A program made the position numbers and the translations under genes. 64,000 nt of DNA, from the NCBI RefSeq assembly GCF_016862395.1, contig NZ_BOMW01000018.1, positions 45,315 through 109,314 of the forward strand, written 5' to 3'. Positions within the stretch are counted from its first letter, which is position 1, and each line of letters begins with the position of its first letter. Shown here piece after piece: positions 45,892-54,607 of the stretch. Origin of the DNA: Actinoplanes siamensis (GTDB lineage: Bacteria; Actinomycetota; Actinomycetes; Mycobacteriales; Micromonosporaceae). The notes under the pieces were generated by a model that saw nothing but the letters and a program-made list of their open reading frames with translations, was not told where the DNA came from and ran no database searches.

Positions 45892-46646
45892 GCCGTCCCG
45901 AACTGGCGGTCGTCGTCCCCGCGTACAACGAGAGCGGGTCGATCGGCGCCACGCTCGCCGCGCTCGCCGCCCAGACCGACACCGACTTCACGCTGGTCGT
46001 GGTCGACAACGGGTCGACAGACGACACGGCCGGCGTGGTGCGCGGGTTCGCCGCGCCGTTCCCGGTGGAAGTGGTCACCGAACCCGAGCGCGGGGCCGGC
46101 ACCGCCGCCGACACCGGCTTCCGGCACGCCATCGCGCGGGGAGCCGTGCTGCTGGCCCGCACCGACGCCGACTGCCGGCCGGCGGTGGACTGGGTGGCCA
46201 CCGCCCGCCGCCACCTGTGCTCGGGCGCGGAACTGGTGTGCGGCCGCAGTGTGCCGCGGCGGGACGAGCGGCCGTCGTTCGCGGAACGCCACGTGTTCCC
46301 GGCCGTGGTGCGGCTGGCGGCGCTCTACGGGCGCTACCGGGCCGCGCACCGGCGGGGTGGATTCCGTACCCCCTATGTCCTGATCCACGGGCACAATCTG
46401 GCCATCACCGCGGACCTGTACCAGCGTTGCGGCGGGACCCCACGGGAGCGCCTCGAGGACGGGTCGGAGGACCTGACGCTGCTCAACCGGGCCCGGCGCC
46501 ACACCGGGCGGATCGTGCGCGCGGAGGATCTGGTGGTGGAGAACAGCCTGCGGCGGCTGCGGGCCTGGGGGGCCCGGCGGACGCTGCTCTGGTATTGGGA
46601 CCGGCGGTGGCGCCCGCCCACGCCGTCCGAGGTGCACGTCAGATGA
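45888..46646 (+). CDS. Family 2 glycosyltransferase (second of two)
   Basis: 252 residues, GT-A fold: AVVVPAYNESGSIGATLAAL, DNGSTDDT and RTDADC (DxD). Most of the first 110 residues align without gaps to the GT2 at 43714 (shared LAAQTD, FAAPFPVEVVTEPERG-like and ADTGFRHAI segments), so the pair is a tandem duplication split by the ligase gene. The C-terminal half diverges (HGHNLAITADLYQRCGG versus HAGNNMAITAELYLACGG), suggesting different acceptors. GTG 45888 overlaps the ligase stop by 4 nt. Confidence 0.87.
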   Translation: MSRPELAVVVPAYNESGSIGATLAALAAQTDTDFTLVVVDNGSTDDTAGVVRGFAAPFPVEVVTEPERGAGTAADTGFRHAIARGAVLLARTDADCRPAVDWVATARRHLCSGAELVCGRSVPRRDERPSFAERHVFPAVVRLAALYGRYRAAHRRGGFRTPYVLIHGHNLAITADLYQRCGGTPRERLEDGSEDLTLLNRARRHTGRIVRAEDLVVENSLRRLRAWGARRTLLWYWDRRWRPPTPSEVHVR

Positions 46647-47782
46647 CGCGCCCGCCCGCTTCCCGCCCGGCCGCCGCCCGGCGCGACCTGCGGCATGCCC
46701 GGCGGCGGGACCGGCGGGTGTACCTCGGCAGCCATCCGGTGTTGTTCGCGCTGCTCGCGGCGACCCGGCGGTGGCCGGCGCTACGGCTGGGCGGGACCGT
46801 GCTGGCCCACTCCGCACAGGCGTTCCGGGACGGGCTCGTCGGCGTCCCGCTGGACCGCGCCGCCGCCCGGACCACGGGTGGCGCGGCGAGCGACCTGGCC
46901 GGCGGCGACCTGCTGTTCAATCAGGACGGCGCGGGGCATCGGGGCACCCGCCGTACCGCCGCGATGGCGCTGAACGCCGAAGGCGTCGATCGCCTGCGCC
47001 CGGTCTGGACCGCCGTCCTGGACCACCGCCTCGCCCCGCTGGCCGCGGGCGGCCGGATCGATCTCGTCGCGGTGGCCGCCGAGCTTGCCGGCGCGACCGC
47101 CGCCGCCCTGCTCGGCGCCGACGCCGACGCCCGGGCCCTGGCCGCCGCCGCACGTGCCGCGGCGGCCGCCGCCGCCCGCGAGCACCTTCCGGGACCGCCG
47201 CGGCCCGGCGCCCGCCGGGCCGCGCGGGCCGCCACCGATCGCCTCATCGCCCTGCTCGGGCCGTCCCACCCCGACGACGGGCCCGCCCGGCCGGACCCCG
47301 GGCTGGCCGCGATGCTGGCCGTGGCCGCGATCAACACCACGGTCGCCGCCCTGCCCCGGGCCGCTGCCTGGTGCGCCGACGCCGGGTTGTGGTCCTTCGC
47401 GGAGACCGACCCCGAAGCGCTCACCTCGGAACTGCTGCGCGTCACCGCCCCCACCCCGCTGCTCCCCCGGGTCGCCGCGGCCCCCGGCACGGTCGGCGGC
47501 TGCCCGGTCCACGCCGGCGACCGCCTGATCCTGGTGGCCCGGCACGCCGTGGACGCGCACCGCACCGACCCGGACCCCGCCGACCCGGCCCCGCCGCAGG
47601 TGGCCCAGCTGGTCTTCGGCACCGGCCCGCACGCCTGCCCCGGCGCCCGCCTGGCCCGCCTCCAGCTCGCCGACGCGCTCCGCGCCCTGGCCGTCCACCG
47701 CCCCCGGGTGGTCACCGCGCGGGTGGACCGCCGCAGCGCCCTGCCCGGCTGGGCCCGGCTCGTCCTGGCGCCCACCCGATGA
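46643..47782 (+). CDS. Cytochrome P450, atypical
   Basis: 379 residues. Heme-binding loop FGTGPHACPG (325-334, ligand Cys332) and K-helix ELLR (263-266) are intact. The I-helix reads AVAAINTTVAALPRA (226-240), with Asn231 where the acid of the (A/G)Gx(D/E)T oxygen-activation motif is expected. The N-terminus is Arg-rich, without an obvious membrane anchor. It overlaps its neighbours by 4 nt on both sides, so it is an obligate member of the operon and probably hydroxylates or otherwise oxidises the chain made by the OleA-like enzyme. Altered chemistry, such as peroxide use, is possible. Confidence 0.85.
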   Translation: MTRPPASRPAAARRDLRHARRRDRRVYLGSHPVLFALLAATRRWPALRLGGTVLAHSAQAFRDGLVGVPLDRAAARTTGGAASDLAGGDLLFNQDGAGHRGTRRTAAMALNAEGVDRLRPVWTAVLDHRLAPLAAGGRIDLVAVAAELAGATAAALLGADADARALAAAARAAAAAAAREHLPGPPRPGARRAARAATDRLIALLGPSHPDDGPARPDPGLAAMLAVAAINTTVAALPRAAAWCADAGLWSFAETDPEALTSELLRVTAPTPLLPRVAAAPGTVGGCPVHAGDRLILVARHAVDAHRTDPDPADPAPPQVAQLVFGTGPHACPGARLARLQLADALRALAVHRPRVVTARVDRRSALPGWARLVLAPTR

Positions 47783-48660
47783 CCACGATCGCCGTCACCG
47801 GGGCGAGCGGGTTCTGCGGTTCCGCCGTCGCCCGGGCCGCGGCCGCGTCCGGCGCCCGGGTGATCTGTCTCGGCCGCCGCCCCGGACCGGTGGGCGAACA
47901 CCGCTTCTGGGACGCCACCCGGACGCTCCCCGACCTCAGCGGCGCCGATCTGGTGCTGCACCTGGCCGCGGCGGTCGGTGATCCGCCGCCGGGCCGGGCC
48001 GCCGCTGCCGCCTTCCACGCGGTGAACGTGGACGGCACGGCCCGCCTGCTGCACGCCGTGGCGGGGCGGCCGCTCGTCTGGGTGAGCAGCGCGAGCGTGT
48101 ACTCCCCCAGTCCGCGGCCGATCCGCGAGGACCAGCCGTTGGGCGGGCTCACCGCGTACGGCGCGTCGAAAGCCGCGGGCGACAGGCTCGCCTCGGCCGC
48201 CGGGGCCGTCATCCTGCGACCGCGCGCCGTCTACGGGCCGGGCGATCCCCACCTGCTCCCGCGCCTGCGCCGGGCCGTGCGCGGCGGCCGCGTGCTGATG
48301 CCGGGACCGGACATCCGGCTGAGCCTGACCGCTGTCGAGAACCTTGCCGACGCGTGCCTGGCGGCGCCCGGCTGGCCGCCCGCGGCGTACAACATCACCG
48401 ACGCCGAGCCCTATCCCCGTGACGCCACCGTCGCGGCGGCCTGCGGCGTGCCGGTCCGGCACGTGCCGTTGTCCCTGGCCCAGGCGGTCGCCGGGGTGGG
48501 CACGGCGGTGGCGCGGCTGACCCGGCGGGAGCCGGTCCTGTCCCGGTACGCCCTGGAGCAGCTCACCGCGCCGGTGGTGCTCGACATCTCCCGCGCCCGC
48601 GCGCAGGGCTGGCGGCCCGCCCGATCATTCGCGGACTATCTGGCTACCGTGCGCACCTGA
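47779..48660 (+). CDS. OleD-like NAD(P)-dependent dehydrogenase (extended SDR)
   Basis: 293 residues: nucleotide motif TGASGFCG (7-14), active-site Tyr127 and Lys131 (YGASK) with Ser104/Ser106 in WVSSAS, and LRPRAVYGPGDPHLLPRLRR, the block typical of the 3-beta-HSD/OleD branch. OleD reduces the beta-keto acid made by OleA to a beta-hydroxy acid, the substrate for OleC. ATG 47779 overlaps the P450 stop by 4 nt. Last gene of the operon; a 424-bp gap follows. A sugar epimerase is the alternative but the motif order favours OleD. Confidence 0.8.
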   Translation: MTTIAVTGASGFCGSAVARAAAASGARVICLGRRPGPVGEHRFWDATRTLPDLSGADLVLHLAAAVGDPPPGRAAAAAFHAVNVDGTARLLHAVAGRPLVWVSSASVYSPSPRPIREDQPLGGLTAYGASKAAGDRLASAAGAVILRPRAVYGPGDPHLLPRLRRAVRGGRVLMPGPDIRLSLTAVENLADACLAAPGWPPAAYNITDAEPYPRDATVAAACGVPVRHVPLSLAQAVAGVGTAVARLTRREPVLSRYALEQLTAPVVLDISRARAQGWRPARSFADYLATVRT

Positions 48661-49004
48661 TCACCGCTATGCCATCCGCGTCGCCGTCTATAGCATCCTA
48701 GGAAGATAGGAATCCCTCTTAGCGCCCGCCACACCGCGGACCAGTCCCGCCTCGATGGCGCCCGCGCCGCACCTGCCCCGCCTCGTCGCCCTCCGACGCG
48801 AGACGTGAGCCCCGTCTCGCCGCGGCATCCCTGATCGGAAACAGAGCGGTAACGGCAAGGTTGCAGTCTGCCCGGCGCGCCCGCGCGTCGAGCCGCACGA
48901 ACCGCACCGGCAAAACGGGATCTTCTACCCTGAGTCGGTCTACGAAACCGGACAGAAAGCACCTCAGACCGCCACCATGCGATGGCACAGGGTAACCCGT
49001 ATCA

Positions 49005-49027
49005 CCATGTCAACGTCGTTGACATGG
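49005..49027. promoter_or_regulatory. Perfect 23-bp palindrome (operator 1)
   Basis: Arms CCATGTCAACG and CGTTGACATGG around a single T. It contains a TTGACA -35-like hexamer in the right arm. A second related palindrome follows 22 bp centre-to-centre. Confidence 0.7.
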
Positions 49028-49030
49028 GCC

Positions 49031-49045
49031 GTCAACGATGTTGAC
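49031..49045. promoter_or_regulatory. Operator 2, related half-sites
   Basis: GTCAACGATGTTGAC repeats the GTCAAC/GTTGAC half-sites of the first palindrome with an imperfect centre, on the same helical face (22 bp, two turns). Together they suggest two cooperatively bound dimers upstream of the GtrA-like gene. Confidence 0.65.
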
Positions 49046-49084
49046 ACTACGGCAGTAACCATCGGTGTCCGAAAGCGTTCAGTC

Positions 49085-49924
49085 ATGTCCAGTCCTTCCG
49101 GACGGCTCGCCCGCCCACCCGCGTGGAACGCGACAGTGCCCCGCCAGCTCTTCTGGTTCATGCTGGTCGGCGCACTGAGCACGGTCCTGCAGACGATCGT
49201 GTACGTCTCCGTCCGCGAGGTGCTCGCCGCCACCTGGGCGAGCTGGCTGGCGCTGCTCGTGGTCACCCCGGCGAACACCGAGGCCCACCGCCGCATCACG
49301 TTCAACGTCACCACCACCGCGGTCGGCCGCCTGCACTGGGAGGCAGGTCTCACCTCGGTGGCCGTCTACCTGGCCAACCTGGTGGTGGCCCCGTGGTTCA
49401 CCGGCCTCGCCGGTCCGCACCCGTCCTCGCTGACCGAGTCCCTGGTCCTGGCCCTGACCGGCAGCCTGGTGGGCGGCGCCCGCTACGTCGTCCTCCGCGG
49501 CTGGGTCTTCTCCACCCGCCGCCACGCGAAGTCCTCCCCGGCTCCGGCGACACCGCCGGCCACCGCCGCCCCGGCGCCCGCCGCTTCCCGGGCGCCCGCG
49601 GCGACGGCTTCCTGCGCACCTCTCGCCGCGCCCGCACCGGACCGTCGCACCCGGCGGAACCCGCGTGGCCGCCCGCTTTCCTTCCGCCAGAACACCGCCC
49701 CGGCCGGGACGACCGCTACTCCCGTCACCACGCCGGCCTCCCACGCCTACCGCTCCACCGACGACCTCTCGGCGGCACTGGCCTGCCTCGGCACGCTGGC
49801 CCCGATCCCCACGGCCCGTCTCTGCCTGGGCCAGCCGAGCCCCGGTGTCCTCAACCAGCGCCCGCCCGGCCGCCTGCGCACCTGGCATCGCAACCGCCGT
49901 CAGCACCTCACCGCCCGCAGCTGA
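49085..49924 (+). CDS. GtrA-like membrane protein with long Ala/Pro-rich tail
   Basis: 279 residues. The first 140 hold four helices in GtrA fashion (QLFWFMLVGALSTVLQTIVY, ASWLALLVVTPANTEAHRR, TSVAVYLANLVVAPWF, LALTGSLVGGARYVVLRGWV). GtrA-type proteins help move lipid-linked sugars across the membrane or act beside glycosyltransferases. The remaining 135 residues are Ala/Pro/Arg-rich and presumably disordered. ATG 49085 is the best start; in-frame ATGs upstream lie inside the palindromes. A link to the two GT2 enzymes upstream is plausible but unproven. Confidence 0.68.
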   Translation: MSSPSGRLARPPAWNATVPRQLFWFMLVGALSTVLQTIVYVSVREVLAATWASWLALLVVTPANTEAHRRITFNVTTTAVGRLHWEAGLTSVAVYLANLVVAPWFTGLAGPHPSSLTESLVLALTGSLVGGARYVVLRGWVFSTRRHAKSSPAPATPPATAAPAPAASRAPAATASCAPLAAPAPDRRTRRNPRGRPLSFRQNTAPAGTTATPVTTPASHAYRSTDDLSAALACLGTLAPIPTARLCLGQPSPGVLNQRPPGRLRTWHRNRRQHLTARS

Positions 49925-49982
49925 CCCTTCCGGGCACCCACCCGTCAGGACCCAGCCGCAGAACCTCGGCTGGCAGCGAGGA

Positions 49983-50107
49983 GTGTGTCCGGGACCCGGA
50001 GACACACTCCGGGACCAGCCGGCGCCGTGCGGCCGGGCGCCGGTGGTGTGTTCAACCGGCTGAGACGCACTCCAGGACGAGCCCGCGGCGGGCGGCTCGG
50101 GATACCG
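49983..50107. repeat. Tandem 63-bp repeats with degenerate 9-8-9 hairpin (copy 4)
   Basis: Two diverged units starting GTGTGTCCGG (49983) and GTGTGTTCAA (50046) match the 62-bp unit at 33716-33839. GACCAGCCG at 50013 and CGGCCGGGC at 50030-50038 keep the hairpin layout with two mismatches. Located between the GtrA-like gene (+) and the TetR gene (-). Confidence 0.65.
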
Positions 50108-50111
50108 GGAT

Positions 50112-50672
50112 TCAGTGGGTGGGGTCTTCGCAGGTGAGCAGGCGCTGGATGGCGTCGCCGTAGAGGGTGATGATGGCGGTTCGTTCGCCGCGGACCAGGG
50201 CCGGGTCGCCGACCAGCCAGAAGGCGTTGATCAGGCCGGCGAACTGGGCGGCGGCCAGCCGGGCGCGCAGTTCCGGGTAGGCGCCGCCGACGCGCTCGGC
50301 GAGCGGCCCGACGAAGACGTCGTGGATGGAGGCGCGGAGGCGTTCCTTGATCTCCGGGCGGTCCGAGGCGCTGAGCATCGCCCGGTACACCCCGGCGACC
50401 GGGCTCTCGGCGCCCTCCAGGACGTAGCGGACCAGTTCCCGGCCGATCGACTCCAGCGGGCCGGCGAGGATCGTGCTCAGGTCCCCGGAGACCGAGACCG
50501 TGGCGAGGAACAGCCCCTCCTTGGAGCCGAAGTGCCGGATCACCAGCGCCGGATCGCAACCGGCCGCCGCCGCGATGGCCCGGACCGTGGTGGCCGCGTA
50601 ACCGTCGCGGACGAACAGCTCCCCGGCCGCGCGACGAATCGCGTCACGGGGTGGGAGGTTCTGCGGCGGCAC
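50112..50672 (-). CDS. TetR-family transcriptional regulator
   Basis: 186 residues, paralogue of the TetR at 28065. Helix-turn-helix TTVRAIAAAAGCDPALVIRH, then HFGSKEGLFLATV, and ligand domain with GVYRAMLSASDRPEIKERLR and AAQFAGLINAFWLVGD. No target gene is adjacent: the upstream neighbour region (50673-51076) is empty and the downstream gene is convergent, so it probably acts at distant sites. Start codon GTG 50672. Confidence 0.85.
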   Translation of the reverse strand: MPPQNLPPRDAIRRAAGELFVRDGYAATTVRAIAAAAGCDPALVIRHFGSKEGLFLATVSVSGDLSTILAGPLESIGRELVRYVLEGAESPVAGVYRAMLSASDRPEIKERLRASIHDVFVGPLAERVGGAYPELRARLAAAQFAGLINAFWLVGDPALVRGERTAIITLYGDAIQRLLTCEDPTH

Positions 50673-51076
50673 ACGATCATCTTATGGCGGTTTCCCAGTG
50701 AGCTCACCGGCCCCATCGGCACACTCGCGGGGGTCTTCCGGCCGCGTGGCGGAAACAGGGCGGTCCGGGAGATACCGGCGGCCGGCCACCGGAGCGAATC
50801 CCCAGCCGGGGCGGTGACCGGCCGCCGGAGCGCTCACCGGCCGGACCCCGCGCGCCGGCCCCGATCAGCACGCCGACCCGATCGGCTCACCGAGTGACTT
50901 CCTCGGTGGACGCGGACCCGACCACGTCGGGGTCCCGAGGGCAACCGGCGCCGGGCCGGAACGCTTCGCGCCGCGGATCCGTGCCGCTCATCCTGGGGCA
51001 GCGGGAACAAAAGGATGAGCAGGCAGGATCGAGGACATCGGGGTGGGCAGGGGGCGGCGCGGCGCGGGCGCCGGGA
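50673..51076. other. Intergenic region, 404 bp
   Basis: No credible gene. Near the right end GCTCATCCT (50986-50994) pairs with AGGATGAGC (51012-51020) over a 17-nt loop, a possible terminator for the minus-strand surface-protein gene that ends at 51077. Confidence 0.5.
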
Positions 51077-52585
51077 TCAGCGCTGGGCGGTGTGGGCGCC
51101 GGTCCGCCGACGCCGGGTGAGGAACAGCGTGACCAGGCCACCCACCACCAGAGCCAGCCCGCCGAGCCCGACCGCGGCCGCGTTCGCCCCGGTCAGCGCG
51201 AGGCCACCGGCCGGGGGCGCGCCGGATCCGGGGTTCCCTCCGGCCGCCACCGGCCCGGACGGAGCCGTCCGCGCCGGCAGGCCGACCGGCTCACCGGCCA
51301 CCGGTCCGCCGGTATCCCGCGAGTCGGAGCCCGGAGAGGGGGAGCCGGGCGAGTCGGCGTCCGGAACATCGGAGCCGGGCGAGTCGGCATCCGCGGCATC
51401 GGAACCGGGCGAGTCGGCGCCCGGCAGGCCGGAGCCAGGGGAGTCGGCCCCCCGGCCCGAGCCGTAGGGATCGGACGCGTCCGCCGGGACCTGGTCGCGC
51501 GGGACCGAGGCCCCGACCCGGCCCGGCGCTGCCGCCGCCACCGACAGGTGACCGAGGGCCACGTCCAGCAGACAGGCCGGCCCGGTCCGGACCTCGACCC
51601 GCAGCGCCGCGGCGTCCGCCCGTACCTCGGCATCGGTGATCTCCTGGTTCGGCGAGCCGAGCGAGAGGCGCACCGACAACCGGGACGCCGGCCGGTCCGC
51701 CGCCATCTTGCCGAGCAGGTCGAGCGACACGCTGGTGTGGTCGCCGTCCAGGCCGGGCACCGCCTTGCCGGCGGAGGTCACCGCGAGGACCGCGGGCCGG
51801 TAGGTGACCGTGGAGCGCTTCCGGCTGCCGCCCGCGACGACCTCCAGCGTGGGCTGTGTGACCACCTTGGCGGAGATCTCCTGCGGGGTGCCGGCGAACA
51901 GGGTCAGGCCGCCGAGGGCGATGCCGGCGCCGGAGCGTACGCCGATCCGCCCGCCCGCGAGTTCGACCAGGTCGGTGGCGCTCTGCGTGGAGCCGGTCGG
52001 GCCGACCCGGAGCAGGCTGGTCCGGCTGGCCGCCTGAGTGGCGCTGACCGCCTGGATGGCCGGGACGGTGCGGGTCCCGCCGAGCACGCTCAGCCCCTCG
52101 ACCATGGTCGTGGCGCGGGTCAGCGGGCCGGTCCTTCCGCACCTGTACCGGTCGGTCCAGGTCGCCTCGGCGGTGGCCTTGCCGAGCGTGGCGGAGGCGA
52201 GTCCACCGGCGTTCAGGGCGGCGAGCGGGACGTGGACGCCGCCGGCCGGGGAGCCGGGCGCGCGATCGGTGGCGACCGCGCCGGGCGACGGCAGGCCGAG
52301 CAGTTCGCCGTGGGTGTAGGAGGCGGTGGCGAGGCTGCGGCCGGCGGTGACGTCGCCGTGGGCGGGGGCGATCCGGACGTCGGCGAGCGCCGGCAGGTCC
52401 GGAGCGAGCGGGCCGGGGTCCAGGACGGAGATCTTGGCGAGGTCGGCCTGGGAGGTGGCGGTGAACTTCCCGATGGTGCAGGCTGACCCGCCGGCTGACG
52501 CGGGGGTCGCCGGTCCGGCGAGGGCGAGAGCGGCGGCTGTGACGGCCCCCAGAGGGCGGGCGACAGCACGGCGGGGGATCGGCAT
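51077..52585 (-). CDS. Surface protein with LAxTG sortase signal
   Basis: 502 residues. Sec signal (PLGAVTAAALALAGPATPAS), a large secreted beta-rich domain with few cysteines, a Pro/Ser/Asp-rich stalk with DSPGSD repeats (about 375-430), then LALTG, a hydrophobic helix (AAAVGLGGLALVVGGLVTLF) and a basic tail TRRRRTG. LAxTG is the class E sortase recognition pattern of high-GC actinobacteria, so the protein should be covalently attached to the wall. No sortase gene is in the window. ATG 52585 follows GGAAGGACGCATC. Biological role unknown. Confidence 0.82.
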   Translation of the reverse strand: MPIPRRAVARPLGAVTAAALALAGPATPASAGGSACTIGKFTATSQADLAKISVLDPGPLAPDLPALADVRIAPAHGDVTAGRSLATASYTHGELLGLPSPGAVATDRAPGSPAGGVHVPLAALNAGGLASATLGKATAEATWTDRYRCGRTGPLTRATTMVEGLSVLGGTRTVPAIQAVSATQAASRTSLLRVGPTGSTQSATDLVELAGGRIGVRSGAGIALGGLTLFAGTPQEISAKVVTQPTLEVVAGGSRKRSTVTYRPAVLAVTSAGKAVPGLDGDHTSVSLDLLGKMAADRPASRLSVRLSLGSPNQEITDAEVRADAAALRVEVRTGPACLLDVALGHLSVAAAAPGRVGASVPRDQVPADASDPYGSGRGADSPGSGLPGADSPGSDAADADSPGSDVPDADSPGSPSPGSDSRDTGGPVAGEPVGLPARTAPSGPVAAGGNPGSGAPPAGGLALTGANAAAVGLGGLALVVGGLVTLFLTRRRRTGAHTAQR

Positions 52586-52700
52586 GATGCGTCCTTCCGG
52601 ATAAAGGAGGAAGTGTCCGATGTGTCATCGGAGCAGCCCTTCATCCGGCTACGGCCACCGCGGCATGCGCTCACGATTCGGGCATACCGGCAAATACCTA

Positions 52701-54443
52701 TTAATGCCCATCCTCGGGATAAGTCGCCCCGCTGTGCGACTCCTCGGTGAGTGGCCGGGCCCCGCCCTCCGGCGGGCCGGGCTCGGTCTGCGCCCCGGCC
52801 GCGAGGTGCGGGAACCTGTTGTCGAACGCCGGCCGCTCCGACCGCACCCGCGGCATCCGGTCGAAGTTGCGCAGCGGCGGCGGGCTCGACGTGGCCCACT
52901 CCAGCGAGTTCCCGTGGCCCCACGGGTCGTCCACGGTCACCGCCTCGCCCACCCGGTACGACTTCCACACGTTGTAGAGGAACGGCAGCGTCGCCGCCCC
53001 GAGGATGAACGAGCCGACCGTCGAGACGGTGTTCAGCGTGGTGAAGCCGTCGGTGGGCAGATAGTCGGGGTACCGCCGGGGCATGCCCTCGGCGCCCAGC
53101 CAGTGCTGCACCAGGAACGTGGTGTGGAAGCCGATGAGCGTCAGCCAGAAGTGGACCTTGCCCAGCCGGTCGTCGAGCTTGCGGCCGAACATCTTCGGGA
53201 ACCAGAAGTAGATGCCGGAGAAGACGGCGAACACGATCGTGCCGAACAGCACGTAGTGGAAGTGCGCCACGACGAAGTAGCTGTCGTGCACGTGGAAGTC
53301 GACAGGCGGGCTGGCCAGCAACACTCCCGTCAGGCCGCCGAGCAGGAAGGTCACCAGGAACCCGACGGCGAAGAGCATCGGCGACTCGAAGGACAGCTGG
53401 CCGCGCCACATGGTGCCGATCCAGACGAAGAACTTCATCCCGGTCGGCACCGCGATCAGATAGCTGAGCAGGCTGAAGAACGGCAGCAGGACCTGACCGG
53501 TGGCGAACATGTGGTGCGCCCAGACGCTCATCGACAGCGCGGAGATCAGCAGGGTGGCCGAGACCAGGCCCTTGTAGCCGAACACCGGCTTGCGGCTGAA
53601 GACCGGGATGACCTCGGTGATGATGCCGAAGAACGGCAACGCGACGATGTACACCTCGGGATGGCCGAAGAACCAGAACAGGTGCTGCCAGAGCATCGGC
53701 CCGCCGGTGGCCGGGTCGTACACGTGCGCGTTCAGCACCCGGTCCGCCGCGAGGGCGAAGAGCGCGGCCGCCAGGAACGGGAAGACCAGCACCACCATCA
53801 GGCTGGTGAGCAGGATGTTCCACGTCATGATCGGCATCCGGAACATGGTCATCCCGGGCGCGCGCAGGGTCAGGATGGTGGTGATCATGTTGACCGCGCC
53901 GAGGATGGTGCCGACGCCCGAGATCGCCAGGCCGACCACCCACATGTTGCCGCCGTAGCCCGGCGAGTGCTCCCAGTCGCTGAGCGGCACGTACGCCGTC
54001 CAGCCGAAGTCGGCGGCGCCGCCGGGCGTGGCGAAGCCGCCGAGCGCGATCAGGCCGCCGAACAGGTACAGCCAGTAGGCGAACGCGTTGAGCCGGGGAA
54101 ACGCGACGTCCGGCGCGCCGATCTGGATCGGAACGACGAAGTTGGCGAACGCGAACACGATGGGCGTCGCGAAGAACAGCAGCATGATCGTGCCGTGCAT
54201 GGTGAACAGCTGGTCGTACTGCTCCGGGGAGAGCAGCTGCATGCCGGGCCGGGCCAGCTCGGCTCGCATGATCAGAGCGAGCAGGCCACCGATGACGAAC
54301 CACCCGAACGCGGTCGCCATATACATGATCCCGATCTGCTTGGCGTCCGTGGTGCGCAGAGTGCGGGCCAGCCAGGACCCGCGAACCTGCCGGCGGACCG
54401 GCCACGGGCGGGTCTGGACAGGTCGCGGCGCGACGGTGGTCAT
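52701..54443 (-). CDS. ctaD: Cytochrome c oxidase subunit I
   Basis: 580-residue heme-copper oxidase subunit I, twelve helices. Visible ligands: His in [11 protein letters not shown] (heme a), [10 protein letters not shown] (CuB His with cross-linking Tyr), AHHMFATG (CuB pair) and [10 protein letters not shown] (heme a3 and heme a). K-channel and D-channel elements are present (DxxxPRLNAF). It reduces oxygen to water in the aa3 branch of respiration. ATG 54443 follows AGGAGGCCCCC. It stands alone here without subunits II or III, so it is probably an additional copy of ctaD. Confidence 0.95.
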   Translation of the reverse strand: MTTVAPRPVQTRPWPVRRQVRGSWLARTLRTTDAKQIGIMYMATAFGWFVIGGLLALIMRAELARPGMQLLSPEQYDQLFTMHGTIMLLFFATPIVFAFANFVVPIQIGAPDVAFPRLNAFAYWLYLFGGLIALGGFATPGGAADFGWTAYVPLSDWEHSPGYGGNMWVVGLAISGVGTILGAVNMITTILTLRAPGMTMFRMPIMTWNILLTSLMVVLVFPFLAAALFALAADRVLNAHVYDPATGGPMLWQHLFWFFGHPEVYIVALPFFGIITEVIPVFSRKPVFGYKGLVSATLLISALSMSVWAHHMFATGQVLLPFFSLLSYLIAVPTGMKFFVWIGTMWRGQLSFESPMLFAVGFLVTFLLGGLTGVLLASPPVDFHVHDSYFVVAHFHYVLFGTIVFAVFSGIYFWFPKMFGRKLDDRLGKVHFWLTLIGFHTTFLVQHWLGAEGMPRRYPDYLPTDGFTTLNTVSTVGSFILGAATLPFLYNVWKSYRVGEAVTVDDPWGHGNSLEWATSSPPPLRNFDRMPRVRSERPAFDNRFPHLAAGAQTEPGPPEGGARPLTEESHSGATYPEDGH

Positions 54444-54607
54444 GGGGGCCTCCTGCCGGAAAGCGCTCGAACCTGTTCGTACTCCCCCCAAATCGCGTTG
54501 CCAACCGCGCCACATCCATCGTTCTCGGTCAACCCTGCCGAGCCGCACCATCCGAAAAACCAGCAAAACTCAGATCAACGGCCCGCTCCCGTACGGCCGG
54601 GGCACCG

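Larger units (their letters stand above)
48661..49084. other. Intergenic region, 424 bp
   Basis: No credible gene on either strand. It separates the OleA-D operon from the GtrA-like gene. Unusually AT-containing stretches at 48690-48720 (CTATAGCATCCTAGG) may be promoter material. The right end carries two palindromes (49005-49045). Confidence 0.5.
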
